A stretch of 64,000 bases of DNA, from NCBI RefSeq assembly GCF_943373825.1, contig NZ_CALSBP010000002.1:1291501-1355500 (forward strand). Reading direction: 5' to 3'. The notes beneath the pieces are model-generated. The model searched no databases. It had not been told where the DNA came from and was given only the letters and a program-made list of their open reading frames with translations. The translations under genes were made by a program, and so were the position numbers. Positions 7,888 to 16,623 of the stretch are shown one piece after another; position 1 is the stretch's first letter, and every line of letters begins with the position of its first letter. The stretch is from Aquimarina spinulae. Lineage in GTDB: Bacteria; Bacteroidota; Bacteroidia; Flavobacteriales; Flavobacteriaceae.

Positions 7888-9453
7888 ATGTCTATTACAC
7901 AAGAAAACAAGTCTGCCAGCATCACTTCATATGTTTACCAACAAACTTATGACCTTAAACCAGGAACCAGCCAGGTTACTATCACCCTTATTTCTAAGGG
8001 AGCATCATTTAGTACTACCGAAAGCATCAAAACATTCAATACGGGTACAATCGGCAATAAGAATTCTAAAGAAAGTTTTACGGTCTATTCGAACGGGGAA
8101 TTTGTATATGCTTTAATCGAAACTCAATATAAACCGGTAACCAGAACAGGACATAAGCCGATTGATCCACCGTCTTATTGCCACATCTATTTCAAGCCCG
8201 GTGGTACAAACTGGTTGTGGTCGACAGATGCTCAAACTGCAGATAACGACAGTATTTTTCATGGTGGACAGGGTGAACGTACTGGTTCGACCATTACGAT
8301 TCAATCTCCAACCGATCAGAATCCGTCTAGCTTGCCCAGTACATTGCCAAATTTAAATAGCGAGCTTGTATTTTTGCTCGATAAGAATGTAAATGGAAAT
8401 ATGTTATTTCGTGGAAATGAGCCATTGAAACCAGGGTTAAAGTGCCAGGATATTGATTTTCATACTTTGCATAATTGTCTTAAAACAAAGTATCAACTAC
8501 AAACAGGTTTAGATAATTTCCCCGAAATGGGAAAATATGTTCTTCGCGATATTGCATTCTTAGGTCATAATATAAATGGTGAATTACCAATACTACTTGC
8601 CGAAGTAGGCACCTTTGGTGCATTAGAACTAAGCCAGGTAGATCAAAAATGGTATCCGGCATCCCCAAAAAAATTCTCAAGTGGGATGAAAGCACAAGTA
8701 TCAAATTGGAATGTTGAGCCTGCAGAAACCTCTACAGCATTAGATATAGAAATGATAAAAAACCTTAGCACCTGGATGAAAACCGATTCACCATATAAAG
8801 ATGCAAACCATAACCCCATCCCTGTGATTTATTATATTCACTGTTCTAGTGGGCATGACCGTACTGGTATGATTTCTTCGGGGTACTTAATGCACCATTA
8901 CGGCTTAGGGCTAACTGATGCATTTATTTTGGGTACTACTATTCATAAATTAAATGCTTCTTATGGAGGGAACTTAGTGACCAATTGTGAAGATTTCGTA
9001 AGTAAAGAAGTAGATTCCAATCGATCACGTTGTTTTGTTGCCGGTACCCAAGCTAACCCAACATACAATAACGGGATTCTTAATATTTACAATACATTAC
9101 ACGGCACTGCAGTAACAGAGCTACCTTCAAAAGCAGTCTCTGGTGATCCGGCAATTAAAAATACGGGACAAGCTTATGTATTTTCGCACTATCCCTGGGA
9201 TTTTGTAGCCCAAGGCTATGCAACCATGGTAGCAGGAGTTGTAGTAGAAATCGGTATTTTAATAGGAGGTTGCGGATACACCGAGCCACCTGTAATTACT
9301 ATCGAAGCTCCATCAAATGGTGGAATGACAGCTACAGCCACTGCCGAAATCACTAATGGAATTGTAACAGACGTGACAATGACTAACCAGGGAAGTGGGT
9401 ATGATTTTTCGCCACAGGTTTCTTTTTCCTCTCCTAACCCGGTGAATTTATAG
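7888..9453 (+). CDS. CX5R-type (tyrosine/dual-specificity-like) phosphatase with C-terminal GxGY repeat region
   Basis: Residues 318-327 read HCSSGHDRTG, the HCX5RTG P-loop of cysteine-dependent phosphatases (C319, R325). The region around it (about 155-400) would form the phosphatase domain. The ~70-residue tail has IGGCGYTEPPVITIEAP and NQGSGYDFSPQVSFSSP separated by GMTATATAEITNG, a beta-rich repeat often found at the end of larger bacterial surface proteins. No signal peptide is visible. The first 150 residues are unrecognised. It is the second gene of a tight pair with the nucleoside-hydrolase-like protein. Substrate (protein, lipid or nucleotide) is unknown. Confidence 0.7.
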   Translation: MSITQENKSASITSYVYQQTYDLKPGTSQVTITLISKGASFSTTESIKTFNTGTIGNKNSKESFTVYSNGEFVYALIETQYKPVTRTGHKPIDPPSYCHIYFKPGGTNWLWSTDAQTADNDSIFHGGQGERTGSTITIQSPTDQNPSSLPSTLPNLNSELVFLLDKNVNGNMLFRGNEPLKPGLKCQDIDFHTLHNCLKTKYQLQTGLDNFPEMGKYVLRDIAFLGHNINGELPILLAEVGTFGALELSQVDQKWYPASPKKFSSGMKAQVSNWNVEPAETSTALDIEMIKNLSTWMKTDSPYKDANHNPIPVIYYIHCSSGHDRTGMISSGYLMHHYGLGLTDAFILGTTIHKLNASYGGNLVTNCEDFVSKEVDSNRSRCFVAGTQANPTYNNGILNIYNTLHGTAVTELPSKAVSGDPAIKNTGQAYVFSHYPWDFVAQGYATMVAGVVVEIGILIGGCGYTEPPVITIEAPSNGGMTATATAEITNGIVTDVTMTNQGSGYDFSPQVSFSSPNPVNL

Positions 9454-9614
9454 ATGCCATACCTCTTTTAATAGATATTACTAATTATCTAACTGATTCA
9501 AAGGAGTGAGATGTGAAGTTTAACTATGCCAAACAAAACCTAATTAATTCTGGTAATGGTTCTTTTAAAAACTCATATCTCGCTTCTTATCTCTATAAAA
9601 AACTTTATCGCTTA

Positions 9615-9660
9615 CCATGCGGTTTCCCGTAACCATATTAAAAAAGGTAGTGGTATTTTT
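9615..9660 (+). repeat. Intergenic element, copy C (GGTTTCCCGTAAC ... AAAAAAGGTAGT)
   Basis: Third copy, ACCATGCGGTTTCCCGTAAC then TTAAAAAAGGTAGTGGTA. About 90 bases upstream, AACCTAATTAATTCTGGTAA (9537-9556) recurs as ACTTAATCAATTCTGGTAA near 14684-14702, another piece of the intergenic repertoire. The 96-codon frame across this stretch is judged non-coding. No other gene is seen in 9454-9907. Confidence 0.6.
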
Positions 9661-9841
9661 ACAAGATTAAAAAATAAAAGTATTTATAAGTATGTATTGC
9701 AATTGTCCAAATATTCAGACTTTATAATTATAAGGGTCATATGTAGTTCTACACATCTTTTGCTTGTATTTTTATTTTTTATCAGTCCCTCTTATTCTGC
9801 AATAATATCCCTTAATCCTACTAAACAATTATTTACCAAGG

Positions 9842-9866
9842 AGTAGTATTTTAATTAAATACTACT
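9842..9866. other. Perfect AT-rich hairpin upstream of a membrane protein gene
   Basis: AGTAGTATTT and AAATACTACT form a perfect 10-bp stem around TAATT. There is no T-tract on the plus side, so it may be an operator or a weak terminator. It lies 42 bases before the ATG at 9908. Confidence 0.5.
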
Positions 9867-9907
9867 TCGTTGACAGATATTTTTTAACTCAAAAAAACTA
9901 AAAGTAC

Positions 9908-11251
9908 ATGTATAAAGGTTCTGAAAAAGAGTATGAATTATTGAAAGGTGAAGCAGATACAATTAGAAAGTCTATACTTCAGTTTATTGGATTTATTATT
10001 AGTATTGCTGGAATAGCTGTTGCAATAGCAAAAGTATTTTTTAATCCAAAAGAAGATAATAGTATAATTATATTAGGAGCTATTGTAGGTGGCTTGGTTG
10101 CAATAACATTTTTATTTGAAGTTATATGGTATAAGTTCAAATCCCATAATCGTTATGTTGGATATATACTACTTCTAACTCAAGAGGTTGGATATGTCGA
10201 ATTGACCGATGAAATTAAGAAAAGGGAAAGCACAGATGATAAATCGCACTTAGATAATATAAAAATAACAGATTGCCCTGATGGTTCTTATCTAACTCTA
10301 TTTACCTGGGAATATATGATGGCTAGATTAAATAATGCAGATTTTGAAAATTCAAAGCTAAAAATACTTACCGCAATTCAAAAAATATATTTTAAATTTA
10401 GAATCCCAGATACCTATAAATATAAGTCGATAAAACCTGAATTAAGAGATGCTTTAGAGGATAATTACTTCAAAAATGTTGTGCGATTAATGTATACCCC
10501 TGAAAAGAGTTTTTCTGAAAGAGTTTTAGATAAAATACATGATGGATTTTGGGGCCTTTTAGATCTTTATATTCCTATTCGCTATTCTTTTTTCAAAAAA
10601 AGGTTCAAAAGAGTTAAAAGAGAATATTTATGTACTGGGTGGTTATTTCCAAAAAAAGTCATTCAAGTTGTATTTTTTCCAATTACATTGTTGCTAATAT
10701 TTTTCTATTCTGTCCTTTTTTCCAATTTTAAGATCGCTTCAAACTTGAATTTTGATAACATATCATATCCTGTAACTTTTATGTCTCTATTAGTTTTTTT
10801 TATTAGTATAATTTGGGTTTTTAGATATGTAGGAGGGCTAAAATCAGTAATCTTTGGAAAACATAGTGCTGAGTATTTTAGTTGGTCTTTTTTTATTTTT
10901 AGAGTACAATTGCTTAATTCGTATGATATATTTCCTATTTATTTTTCGCAGAACTTTATACGATATTTTAAGTCGATAAAAATCATAGAATATCATAATG
11001 ATCTCTACAACTGTTCGGCACAAAAAGACACTGATAAATGCTCAATATGTGAGAAACAAAAGGGTGAATTTTTGCAATCATCACCAGATTTAAGTTTACA
11101 GAATAATAACGCTATGAAAAAATTTGATGTTATATGCTGTGATTGTAGTGACCTATATAAACATAAATTAATAAGTGCTTCAAAAATATCAAAAGAGCTT
11201 ATCGACTTTCATTTATATATAGAAAAGAAATTAAATTCAGATCCTATTTGA
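9908..11251 (+). CDS. Unrecognised multi-pass membrane protein with Cys-rich tail
   Basis: I do not recognise this 447-residue family. Two hydrophobic helices lie near the N-terminus (about 22-44 and 54-74). A large soluble segment (75-250) follows, then at least two more helices (about 255-277 and 285-310). The C-terminal part has CSICEKQKGE and, about 30 residues later, CCDCSDLYKHK, which could bind zinc as a split C-x2-C ribbon. Base composition is more AT-rich than the core genes around it. It stands alone behind element copy C and a hairpin. Confidence 0.55.
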   Translation: MYKGSEKEYELLKGEADTIRKSILQFIGFIISIAGIAVAIAKVFFNPKEDNSIIILGAIVGGLVAITFLFEVIWYKFKSHNRYVGYILLLTQEVGYVELTDEIKKRESTDDKSHLDNIKITDCPDGSYLTLFTWEYMMARLNNADFENSKLKILTAIQKIYFKFRIPDTYKYKSIKPELRDALEDNYFKNVVRLMYTPEKSFSERVLDKIHDGFWGLLDLYIPIRYSFFKKRFKRVKREYLCTGWLFPKKVIQVVFFPITLLLIFFYSVLFSNFKIASNLNFDNISYPVTFMSLLVFFISIIWVFRYVGGLKSVIFGKHSAEYFSWSFFIFRVQLLNSYDIFPIYFSQNFIRYFKSIKIIEYHNDLYNCSAQKDTDKCSICEKQKGEFLQSSPDLSLQNNNAMKKFDVICCDCSDLYKHKLISASKISKELIDFHLYIEKKLNSDPI

Positions 11252-11283
11252 ATTTTACTATCTCACCCCAAAAATAGATTTAC

Positions 11284-11340
11284 TATTTTAGTTACTTATG
11301 TAAAAGCAATATAATTACTCTAGTCATTATATTTAATTGT
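11284..11340 (+). promoter_or_regulatory. Promoter-like box plus hairpin upstream of the FGE-like gene
   Basis: TATTTTAG (11284-11291) resembles the Bacteroidetes -7 box TAnnTTTG and is followed at once by TTAC-TTAT-GTAA, a small hairpin (11292-11303). The string CTATTTTAGTTACT recurs exactly at 14783-14796 before the gene at 14833. No clear -33 box is seen. Confidence 0.4.
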
Positions 11341-11397
11341 TTACAAACATAAGAAACGAGAACACACAAAATAGACAAGAGGTGATTAAGAATAAAA

Positions 11398-12093
11398 ATG
11401 ATTAAAACTCAAATAAAAATAGAAGACCTATTATCTGATTTAATAGTTGAAATTCCAAGCGGAAAAATATCACTACGAGATGATAGGAAAAAGCAAAAAT
11501 GGGTTGAGACTATTAATTCATTTTACTTGTCAAAGTATTTAGTATCTCAGGATTTATTTCATGAGGTAACAAATCAAAGGCCAAGTATATTTAAGGGAGA
11601 CAATAGACCTGTAGAAACTGTTTCCTGGTTGGATTGTGTCATATTTTGTAATGACCTTTCTGAGAAAGTTGGATTAAAACCTTATTATTCGATTAATAAC
11701 ACTAAAAAAGATTTTAAAATTAACAAAAATTCAAACGGATATCGACTTCCAACCGATGCAGAATGGGAATATGCTTGTAAAGCTGGATTGACAGCCCCGA
11801 GATATGGTGAGATTGATTCAATTTCATGGTATAAAGCAAACTCTAATGGGGAAACGCACGAAGTTGGCATTAAAGAACCTAATTCGTTTGGGCTATACGA
11901 TATGTTGGGAAATGTTTGGGAATGGTGTTCGGATATTTATGATGAGACTGTTTATGGTTCCTATCGGATAATTAAAGGGGGTGGTTGGAATGATGAAGCA
12001 CGTGGTTGCCTGGCAACTAATCGTAGAAGAAGTCATCCTACTGCCTATAAAATAGACGACCTTGGATTTCGGATTGCAAGAAATTTAAGATAA
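11398..12093 (+). CDS. Formylglycine-generating enzyme (SUMF1/FGE-sulfatase) domain protein
   Basis: Nearly the whole 231-residue protein is one FGE-sulfatase domain. The landmarks are RPVETVSWLDCVIFCNDLS, GYRLPTDAEWEYACKAG, GLYDMLGNVWEWCSD, IIKGGGWNDEARGC and the closing GFRIAR. Family members activate sulfatases or act as C-type-lectin-like ligand-binding modules. No sulfatase is nearby and there is no signal peptide, so a formylglycine-generating role is not implied. It appears to be a single-gene unit with its own promoter-like box and a spacer element after it. Confidence 0.85.
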   Translation: MIKTQIKIEDLLSDLIVEIPSGKISLRDDRKKQKWVETINSFYLSKYLVSQDLFHEVTNQRPSIFKGDNRPVETVSWLDCVIFCNDLSEKVGLKPYYSINNTKKDFKINKNSNGYRLPTDAEWEYACKAGLTAPRYGEIDSISWYKANSNGETHEVGIKEPNSFGLYDMLGNVWEWCSDIYDETVYGSYRIIKGGGWNDEARGCLATNRRRSHPTAYKIDDLGFRIARNLR

Positions 12094-12107
12094 ATAGAAT
12101 TACGTTT

Positions 12108-12140
12108 GGTAACACTGTACCATAACCGTATAAAATTAAT
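12108..12140 (+). repeat. Spacer tag downstream of the FGE-like gene (TAACACTGTACC...CCGTATA)
   Basis: TAACACTGTACCATAACCGTATA follows the stop codon, and TTGCTAGCTTTAGTACGC continues to about 12160. Related tags occur after other single genes: TTACAACACCGTATATAGCC at 13739, TTACAACAAGATGTATAAC at 14590, TACAACATGTAAGTAT at 24351 and ATAACAACAGTAT at 27647. I read them as copies of one degenerate 3' spacer motif. Confidence 0.4.
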
Positions 12141-12186
12141 TGCTAGCTTTAGTACGCACAACATATAACTAATCTTATAAAAATTG

Positions 12187-12822
12187 TTACGTGTTATTAA
12201 AAAGCTCTGGCAATAAATCTTTGAATTCCTTTTGGCCTCTCAAAGTCAAAAATGGATATAACATACTCAAAAGGGTATTTACTTGATTTTCTATATGTAT
12301 TGCGGTAAATCTATTTAAATAAAGTCCCGAAGAATATATCCAAGTATTCCCATAATTTATCATTCTTTCTGTCAAAAACTCATACTCCAATGCAAAAGAT
12401 GAATCCTTCATTAAATTTTGTTTTTTCATTTTTTCAAACAGCAAAAAACACCCTGCGACCCTATTTTTATATGCTTCTTGAAAATGTGTTCTTACTTTAT
12501 CACTTACACCTAAAAGATTATACAAATCTGTCCAGAAAAATTTATAATCCATCATTCTTATCATACTTTGCTTAATGTCGCTTCTAATTTGAGCTATTGA
12601 TATTTCGGTATTGTCTAGTTTTTCTATTCTTTCATCAAATACTGAAACCATCTCAAAATATATGGCTTCAAAAATATCTTCTCGGTTTTTATAATGATAA
12701 TTTAGATTTCCTGAACTCATATTCAGCTTTAAAGCAATCATTCTTATGGTAACCTGGTAATAGCCATGTTCATTAAACAAGGCAGTAGCAGCTTCTAAAA
12801 TCAATTTCTTTTTCTTACTCAT
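12187..12822 (-). CDS. TetR/AcrR family transcriptional repressor
   Basis: The N-terminal 55 residues form a TetR helix-turn-helix: ILEAATALFNEHGYYQVTIR, then IALKLNMSSGNLNYHYKNREDIFEAI. The remaining ~150 residues would form the ligand-binding and dimerisation domain. It is transcribed away from the alpha/beta hydrolase gene at 12877 with 54 bases between the start codons. That gap contains two near-identical 18-base repeats. The simplest reading is a local repressor controlling itself and the hydrolase. The inducer is unknown. Confidence 0.9.
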   Translation of the reverse strand: MSKKKKLILEAATALFNEHGYYQVTIRMIALKLNMSSGNLNYHYKNREDIFEAIYFEMVSVFDERIEKLDNTEISIAQIRSDIKQSMIRMMDYKFFWTDLYNLLGVSDKVRTHFQEAYKNRVAGCFLLFEKMKKQNLMKDSSFALEYEFLTERMINYGNTWIYSSGLYLNRFTAIHIENQVNTLLSMLYPFLTLRGQKEFKDLLPELFNNT

Positions 12823-12867
12823 TAGTAAACTTGTCCTAATTAATTATTATTAGTAAATTTGTCCTAA
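12822..12867. promoter_or_regulatory. Tandem operator candidate between tetR and hydrolase genes
   Basis: TTAGTAAACTTGTCCTAA (12822-12839) and TTAGTAAATTTGTCCTAA (12850-12867) differ at one base and start 28 bases apart. The second copy includes TAAATTTG (12854-12861), a match to the Bacteroidetes -7 box TAnnTTTG, suitably placed for the hydrolase gene at 12877. TetR binding would then block the promoter. Confidence 0.6.
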
Positions 12868-12876
12868 AATTACGAA

Positions 12877-13734
12877 ATGGAATCGTTATACAAATCAGAA
12901 ACCGGAAAAAAAGAAATACTAGAACTCTACAATCATAAATTAAATGAATTAGAAATAAAATATAAAAACAAACGAATTGACACCTATCACGGAAAAACGA
13001 ACATTATTGTAGTAGGCGATTCTACAAAACCACCATTAGTATTAGTTCACGGCTCTAATGCTTGTGCCCCTATAGCTCTAGAAACTTATCCAACTCTTTA
13101 CAAAAAATATCAAGTATTTGCTATTGATGTTCTAGCACAACCGAATAAAAGTGCTGCAACTAGATTAAGTATGACAGACAATAGTTATGGTGTATGGATG
13201 AACGACATCATAAATCAATTAGAACTAACAAACGTGACTATGGCAGGTTTCTCATTGGGTGGATTAATAATTCTCAAAACTTTGATTCAAAATGAAAACA
13301 ATATAAGAGAGGTATTTTTATCATCTCCGGCATTTATTGTAAATGGAAACCCATTAATTGCGCTGTTCAAAATATTTATCCCTATGAAGCGGTATATAAA
13401 AACTCAAAACAATAAATACCTTGAAAAATTCCTAAAAACACTTTTCACAGAAAGAGACGAATTTGCTCTTAAATATTTATCTAGAGTGTTTTTACATTTC
13501 AGAATGGATTTTACTCCTGTTCCTGTAATAAAAGAAAAGGAAGCTAAATTAATCAAAACTCAACTTACTATAATCGCAGCAAAGAATGACATTATGTTTC
13601 CAGGAGCCAAAATGATTAAACGTGCAAAGAAAATTTTTCCTTCTTTAAAAAATACAGTTTTGCTTCAAGATTCGAAACATGTTCAAAGTAGAAAAGATAA
13701 TAGCAAAATAGAAAAGCTAATATTAGAAGAATAA
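12877..13734 (+). CDS. Alpha/beta hydrolase
   Basis: This 285-residue cytoplasmic hydrolase has LVLVHGS (oxyanion region, 54-60), the nucleophile elbow GFSLGG (S126), an Asp in AAKNDIMFPG (D238) and a His in DSKHVQS (H268), giving a complete Ser-Asp-His triad. It is divergent to a TetR regulator with a shared tandem operator candidate. Such pairs often act in detoxification or small-molecule turnover, but the substrate cannot be told from sequence. A spacer tag follows its stop. Confidence 0.88.
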   Translation: MESLYKSETGKKEILELYNHKLNELEIKYKNKRIDTYHGKTNIIVVGDSTKPPLVLVHGSNACAPIALETYPTLYKKYQVFAIDVLAQPNKSAATRLSMTDNSYGVWMNDIINQLELTNVTMAGFSLGGLIILKTLIQNENNIREVFLSSPAFIVNGNPLIALFKIFIPMKRYIKTQNNKYLEKFLKTLFTERDEFALKYLSRVFLHFRMDFTPVPVIKEKEAKLIKTQLTIIAAKNDIMFPGAKMIKRAKKIFPSLKNTVLLQDSKHVQSRKDNSKIEKLILEE

Positions 13735-13736
13735 CA

Positions 13737-13760
13737 TGTTACAACACCGTATATAGCCAA
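13737..13760 (+). repeat. Spacer tag downstream of the alpha/beta hydrolase gene
   Basis: TTACAACACCGTATATAGCC lies four bases after the stop codon and resembles the tags at 12110, 14590, 24351 and 27647. The 148-base spacer up to 13882 holds no other feature I can name. Confidence 0.4.
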
Positions 13761-13882
13761 TAGTAGCTAAAATTTCTACAGGATTTCGTGTATGTTTACT
13801 ATCTTTAAGACAATGCTAAATATAACTTTTTGCTTTCCCACTTCGAAACCACGCATTAAACATTGTAAAAGCATTTGCGAAT

Positions 13883-14581
13883 ATGGAAAATATATTACAA
13901 ATTTTAGGAGCATCTGTCTTAAGTCTTGGAGGAGCAGGTGCAATAATTTTAGGATTATCTAAATGGTTTGGAAATTTATTTGCAAAAAAACTCTTAGCAA
14001 AAGACAGTGCTAAATATTCTCTAGAACTAGAAGCTCTTAAAAGTAATTTTCAAACTGAATTAGAAGCTCAAAAAGCCTTTCAGAACGAGAAATTAGAAAT
14101 TTTAAGGCAGAAATATCAATCAGAGCTCGAATCTACCAAAATTGAATTAGAAAAATCTAAGATTTTGTTTCTAAAGTATAGGGAAAATCAGTTTCAAATC
14201 TATAACGACCTGTGGCAAAGCTTATGTGATTTAAAACTTAAAGGGGCTGACTTATGGGAAGTAGCTTCAAAAGAAAGATTAAAAAGCTTTTCGATTCAAC
14301 TCAAATCGACAAGAGAATCGCTAGAAAAGAATGCTTTGTTAATTGAAGAAAGTCATTATAAAAACCTAATGAGCAGCTTGGATGATTTTGAGAATTTTGA
14401 AATTGGCAAACAAAGATTAATTGAACTGCGAAATACAGACTTCGACCATCTAAATGAAATTGGAGGAGGTGAGGATGAAATTAGATATAGGATTAGTCAG
14501 AACAGAGAGGTGAAAAATCAGTTTGAGAAAGAAATGAGTAAGATGGCAAAATATCTTAGAAAACAAATAAAAGGAGAGTAA
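13883..14581 (+). CDS. Membrane-anchored coiled-coil protein of unknown function
   Basis: This 232-residue protein has one N-terminal hydrophobic helix rich in Gly and Ala (about 5-25). A long heptad-like, Glu/Lys-rich coiled coil follows (about 45-110). The helical C-terminal half contains YRENQFQIYNDLWQSLCDL. I do not recognise a catalytic motif. It sits alone between two spacer tags. A structural or sensing role at the inner membrane is possible. Confidence 0.6.
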   Translation: MENILQILGASVLSLGGAGAIILGLSKWFGNLFAKKLLAKDSAKYSLELEALKSNFQTELEAQKAFQNEKLEILRQKYQSELESTKIELEKSKILFLKYRENQFQIYNDLWQSLCDLKLKGADLWEVASKERLKSFSIQLKSTRESLEKNALLIEESHYKNLMSSLDDFENFEIGKQRLIELRNTDFDHLNEIGGGEDEIRYRISQNREVKNQFEKEMSKMAKYLRKQIKGE

Positions 14582-14783
14582 ATAACTTATTACAACAAGA
14601 TGTATAACACCTTAAAATGTACAATATACTAAACCAATAGAATAAATTTTCAATTCATATCATAAGCAATGCCTAAACAAAAAACTTAATCAATTCTGGT
14701 AACCATACGATCTATAATCACCTATCCCTAAATGAATCGCATTGCCATATATCAATAAAAAGATAAAAGCATAAAATATTTGC

Positions 14784-14808
14784 TATTTTAGTTACTGTAT
14801 TGCTATAC
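14784..14808 (+). promoter_or_regulatory. Promoter-like box plus hairpin upstream of the gene at 14833
   Basis: TATTTTAG (14784-14791) is followed by GTAT-TGCT-ATAC (14797-14808), a 4-bp hairpin. The flanking string CTATTTTAGTTACT is identical to that at 11283. ATTGCCATATATCA just upstream (about 14741) resembles the ATTGCCATACATGA module after element copy B. Confidence 0.4.
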
Positions 14809-14832
14809 TAATTGTTGTACATCATGAAATAA

Positions 14833-15189
14833 ATGAACCGGAAAAAAATAATAACTATTGTAATACTATTGCTTGGAATTGGAATCACATTATCATATTT
14901 CGGATTCTTTAATCGATTTAATTACATAACGGCAAAGTTGGATATCACCAATAATAACCCTCAAAAAGTACTAGTAGGGCTTCCCTTTATTTCTCCTACA
15001 GAAATGAATAAAGTTAGTAAGAAGTACGGATTTAAAAATATTAGATTTGGTTGTATAATAAGTGGAATGGAATTAAATGGAATAGATATGTATAATGACC
15101 AAATGGATCAATATTTAACCAAAATAAATGGGGTTGGCTGGGAATTAAAATATAACAAGGAAATTGATTCTCTGATTAAAATGAAGTAA
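14833..15189 (+). CDS. Small single-pass membrane protein, unknown
   Basis: The 118-residue protein begins MNRKKIITIVILLLGIGITL, a signal anchor or uncleaved signal peptide. A ~90-residue soluble domain follows with ITNNNPQKVLVGLPFIS and GFKNIRFGCIISGMEL. No family is recognised. The coding frame is clean and a promoter-like box lies upstream. It ends 63 bases before the sigma factor gene on the same strand. Confidence 0.5.
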   Translation: MNRKKIITIVILLLGIGITLSYFGFFNRFNYITAKLDITNNNPQKVLVGLPFISPTEMNKVSKKYGFKNIRFGCIISGMELNGIDMYNDQMDQYLTKINGVGWELKYNKEIDSLIKMK

Positions 15190-15252
15190 CATGAGTGGGG
15201 TAAAAAATAAAGTAAAACGTATTTTATATACCATGTTGTAGTCAACATAAAA

Positions 15253-16533
15253 ATGACCGGTAATAAAACAAATATAAGGAACAAAATAGATCATCTATTC
15301 AGACATGAATATGGTAAATTAGTTGCTGTACTCACAAAAACATTTGGAACTTCGAATATAGAGCTTGCCGAAGATGTAGTACAGGAGGCTATGCTCGAAG
15401 CCCTAAATAAATGGTCGTATGAAGGAATTCCTGATAACCCTACCGGATGGATATATAAAGTTGCTAAGTATAAAGCTGTAAATATTGTTAATAGAGAACA
15501 ATACAAGCGAGAACATGCATCAGAAGTTGCCCGTCACTTACAATCAGAATGGACGGTAGCAGCTGCTCTAAAACATATATTTACCGATAAAGAAATTGCA
15601 GATGACCAATTACGAATGATATTTACCTGCTGTCACCCTTCTATTTCTACCGACTCACAAATAGCACTAACTCTAAAAACACTATGTGGATTTAGTATCC
15701 CCGAAATCGCAAAAGCATTTCTGACAACTAATGAAAATATCAACAAAAGATTAGTTAGGGCTAGAAAAACGATTAAAGAGGCCAATGTTCCATTCGAAGT
15801 GCCTGTTGGAAAAAAATTAGAACACAGATTATCAAGTGTTCTGGAAACTATTTATCTTTTGTTTAACGAAGGCTATAATGCTACTACCGGAGATACTATA
15901 ATTCGTTTTGAATTATGTGAAGAAGCCATAAGACTTGCCGAGATTATTGCCTCTAATGTTAATATAAACTCGTCTCAAACCTATGCATTATTGGCTTTAA
16001 TGTCCCTAAATACATCTCGTTTCGATTCTAGAATAGACGTATCTAACAATCTCTTAAACTTAGAGCATCAAGACAGAAACAAATGGGATAAAGCCTTAAT
16101 CAAAAAAGGGCTTTATTATCTAGAATTTTCGGCAAAACAAAACGAAATTTCTATTTACCATATACTTGCTACCATATCTGCTCATCATTGTACGGCCAAA
16201 ACCTACGAATCTACAGACTGGGAAAGTATTTTGGCTCTTTATGACTTGCTGGTAGATATTGATAATTCGCCACTTGTTCTACTCAATAGAGTTGTTGTTA
16301 TTGCCAAATTAACCACTAGTAAAGAAGCGCTTGAGCAACTTAATAACATAGAGGGTGATTCTATATTTCATTCTTATTTACCATATTACACTACAAAGGC
16401 AGAGCTTCATTTTAAAAATAATGAACCAAAAATCGCTATCGAATTATTAAACAATGCTTTAAAATTACCGCTTAACAAAAACTCAAAAGCATTGATTAAC
16501 AATAGATTAAAAGAATATTCTAAAAAAAATTAA
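15253..16533 (+). CDS. ECF42-type RNA polymerase sigma factor with C-terminal extension
   Basis: Residues ~15-80 form sigma region 2 (DVVQEAMLEALNKW, then PTGWIYKVAKYKAVN). Residues ~140-185 form region 4 (TLCGFSIPEIAKAFLTTNENINKRLVRAR). The remaining ~240 residues are the helical, TPR-like extension (DUF6596 region) that marks the ECF42 group. The 426-residue length is typical. Known ECF42 loci pair with DGPF/YCII proteins, and the next gene is one, which supports the call. No classical membrane anti-sigma factor is present; the extension may itself regulate activity. Confidence 0.88.
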   Translation: MTGNKTNIRNKIDHLFRHEYGKLVAVLTKTFGTSNIELAEDVVQEAMLEALNKWSYEGIPDNPTGWIYKVAKYKAVNIVNREQYKREHASEVARHLQSEWTVAAALKHIFTDKEIADDQLRMIFTCCHPSISTDSQIALTLKTLCGFSIPEIAKAFLTTNENINKRLVRARKTIKEANVPFEVPVGKKLEHRLSSVLETIYLLFNEGYNATTGDTIIRFELCEEAIRLAEIIASNVNINSSQTYALLALMSLNTSRFDSRIDVSNNLLNLEHQDRNKWDKALIKKGLYYLEFSAKQNEISIYHILATISAHHCTAKTYESTDWESILALYDLLVDIDNSPLVLLNRVVVIAKLTTSKEALEQLNNIEGDSIFHSYLPYYTTKAELHFKNNEPKIAIELLNNALKLPLNKNSKALINNRLKEYSKKN

Positions 16534-16623
16534 TTTTTTTAAGGTTTCAATGTCCCTTTTACCTCCTTTCGTTTGACTTAAGGGTATAAGACAATAATTA
16601 TTAATTAGTCAAAAAATTAAACT

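Noticed and set aside
9556..9846. 96-codon plus-strand frame
   Set aside because: It covers element copy C and has no ribosome-binding site or family resemblance; likely chance.
11398..12093. Sulfatase-activating operon
   Set aside because: No sulfatase lies nearby, so only the FGE-like domain is claimed.
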